Below, piece by piece: positions 6,501 to 6,824 of a stretch of 6,824 nucleotides of DNA (its first letter is position 1; each line of letters starts with the position of its first letter). The notes beneath the pieces are model-generated. The model had not been told where the DNA came from. It did not search any database and saw nothing but the letters and a program-made list of their open reading frames with translations. The translations under genes were made by a program, and so were the position numbers. Source of the stretch: Acidimicrobiales bacterium (GTDB taxonomy: Bacteria > Actinomycetota > Acidimicrobiia > Acidimicrobiales > Aldehydirespiratoraceae). The DNA is taken from contig BQJV01000180.1 of assembly GCA_021604885.1 (NCBI GenBank), forward strand, positions 1-6,824, given 5' to 3'.

Positions 6501-6824
6501 GTGACCAGTGCGCCCCCCGAACCGACCGCGGCGATGACGTATCGTCCCGCGCACCGGCTCGACATCGGCTTCGCGGTGATGGGCGCCAAGACCGTCCGCC
6601 GGCGGGCCGGCGTGTACTGGTGGACGACCGAGACACCCGAGGGCAGCGCGGTCGTCGCGTTCCGCAACAGCTCCGATCTCGTGCGAGCCGACGGGTGGGG
6701 CCCGGGCACGGACTGGGCGTTCACCCAGCTGCCGGCGCTTCTCGGCGCCGAGGACGACCTGTCCGGGTTCCGCACCGACCACCCGGTCGTGCAGGCTCTG
6801 CGCGACCGGTTCGCCTCCGTGCGC
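6501..6824 (+). CDS. AlkA-like DNA-3-methyladenine glycosylase, N-terminal part (3' partial)
   Basis: A frame open to the right edge, 108 codons from the GTG at 6501. The segment SSDLVRADGWGPGTDWAFTQ (about 57-76) followed by LPALLGAEDDLSGF (77-90) matches, from memory, the N-terminal domain of actinobacterial DNA-3-methyladenine glycosylase II-like proteins, which remove alkylated bases to begin base excision repair. The catalytic helix-hairpin-helix (HhH-GPD) domain with its aspartate would lie beyond the window, so activity cannot be judged. The start is uncertain: GTG 6501 has only GAGG two bases before it, too close for a normal ribosome site, while a -10-like CATGAT at 6489-6494 would fit leaderless initiation at 6501. 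ATG 6534 is an alternative that would drop 11 residues of Pro/Ala-rich sequence. It lies 53 nt after the small anchored protein. Confidence 0.78.
   Translation, partial: MTSAPPEPTAAMTYRPAHRLDIGFAVMGAKTVRRRAGVYWWTTETPEGSAVVAFRNSSDLVRADGWGPGTDWAFTQLPALLGAEDDLSGFRTDHPVVQALRDRFASVR

Overview
This is a GC-rich window in which every supported gene lies on the + strand with short gaps. An archaeal/eukaryal-type ATP-dependent DNA ligase of the LigB kind, a DUF3039 protein, a probable F420-dependent luciferase-like oxidoreductase and a mycobacterial-style DapB-like oxidoreductase together point to a high-GC actinobacterium (Actinomycetota). An acidimicrobial-type lineage is possible but cannot be fixed from this sequence alone.

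Layout, left to right: (1) the 3' part of a LigB-type DNA ligase, cut by the left edge; (2) a small DUF3039 protein with a probable zinc-binding Cys/His set; (3) an F420-dependent LLM-class oxidoreductase 16 nt downstream of it; (4) a large membrane-bound diguanylate cyclase with signal peptide, unrecognised outer domain, one membrane helix, a GAF-like domain and an intact GGDEF domain; (5) a short-chain flavodoxin that overlaps by ATGA with (6) a Rossmann-fold oxidoreductase of the dihydrodipicolinate reductase / 2,4-diaminopentanoate dehydrogenase type; (7) a 129-residue membrane-anchored protein with a degenerate peptidoglycan-binding-like helical repeat; (8) the N-terminal part of an AlkA-like DNA-3-methyladenine glycosylase, cut by the right edge.

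The genes fall into loosely linked groups: DNA repair at both ends (ligase and alkylbase glycosylase), redox enzymes (F420 enzyme; flavodoxin plus NAD(P)-type oxidoreductase), and signalling or envelope functions (diguanylate cyclase, small anchored protein). The firmest operon evidence is the ATGA overlap between flavodoxin and the DapB-like gene, then the 16-nt gap between DUF3039 and the F420 enzyme. No stretch longer than 107 nt lacks a gene. I see no tRNA, rRNA, CRISPR array, insertion sequence, phage gene or strong intrinsic terminator.

The window looks like ordinary chromosomal core or near-core content rather than a defence or mobile island. The parts most worth a second look are the unrecognised outer domain of the diguanylate cyclase, the coupled flavodoxin/oxidoreductase pair, and the small anchored PG-binding-like protein.
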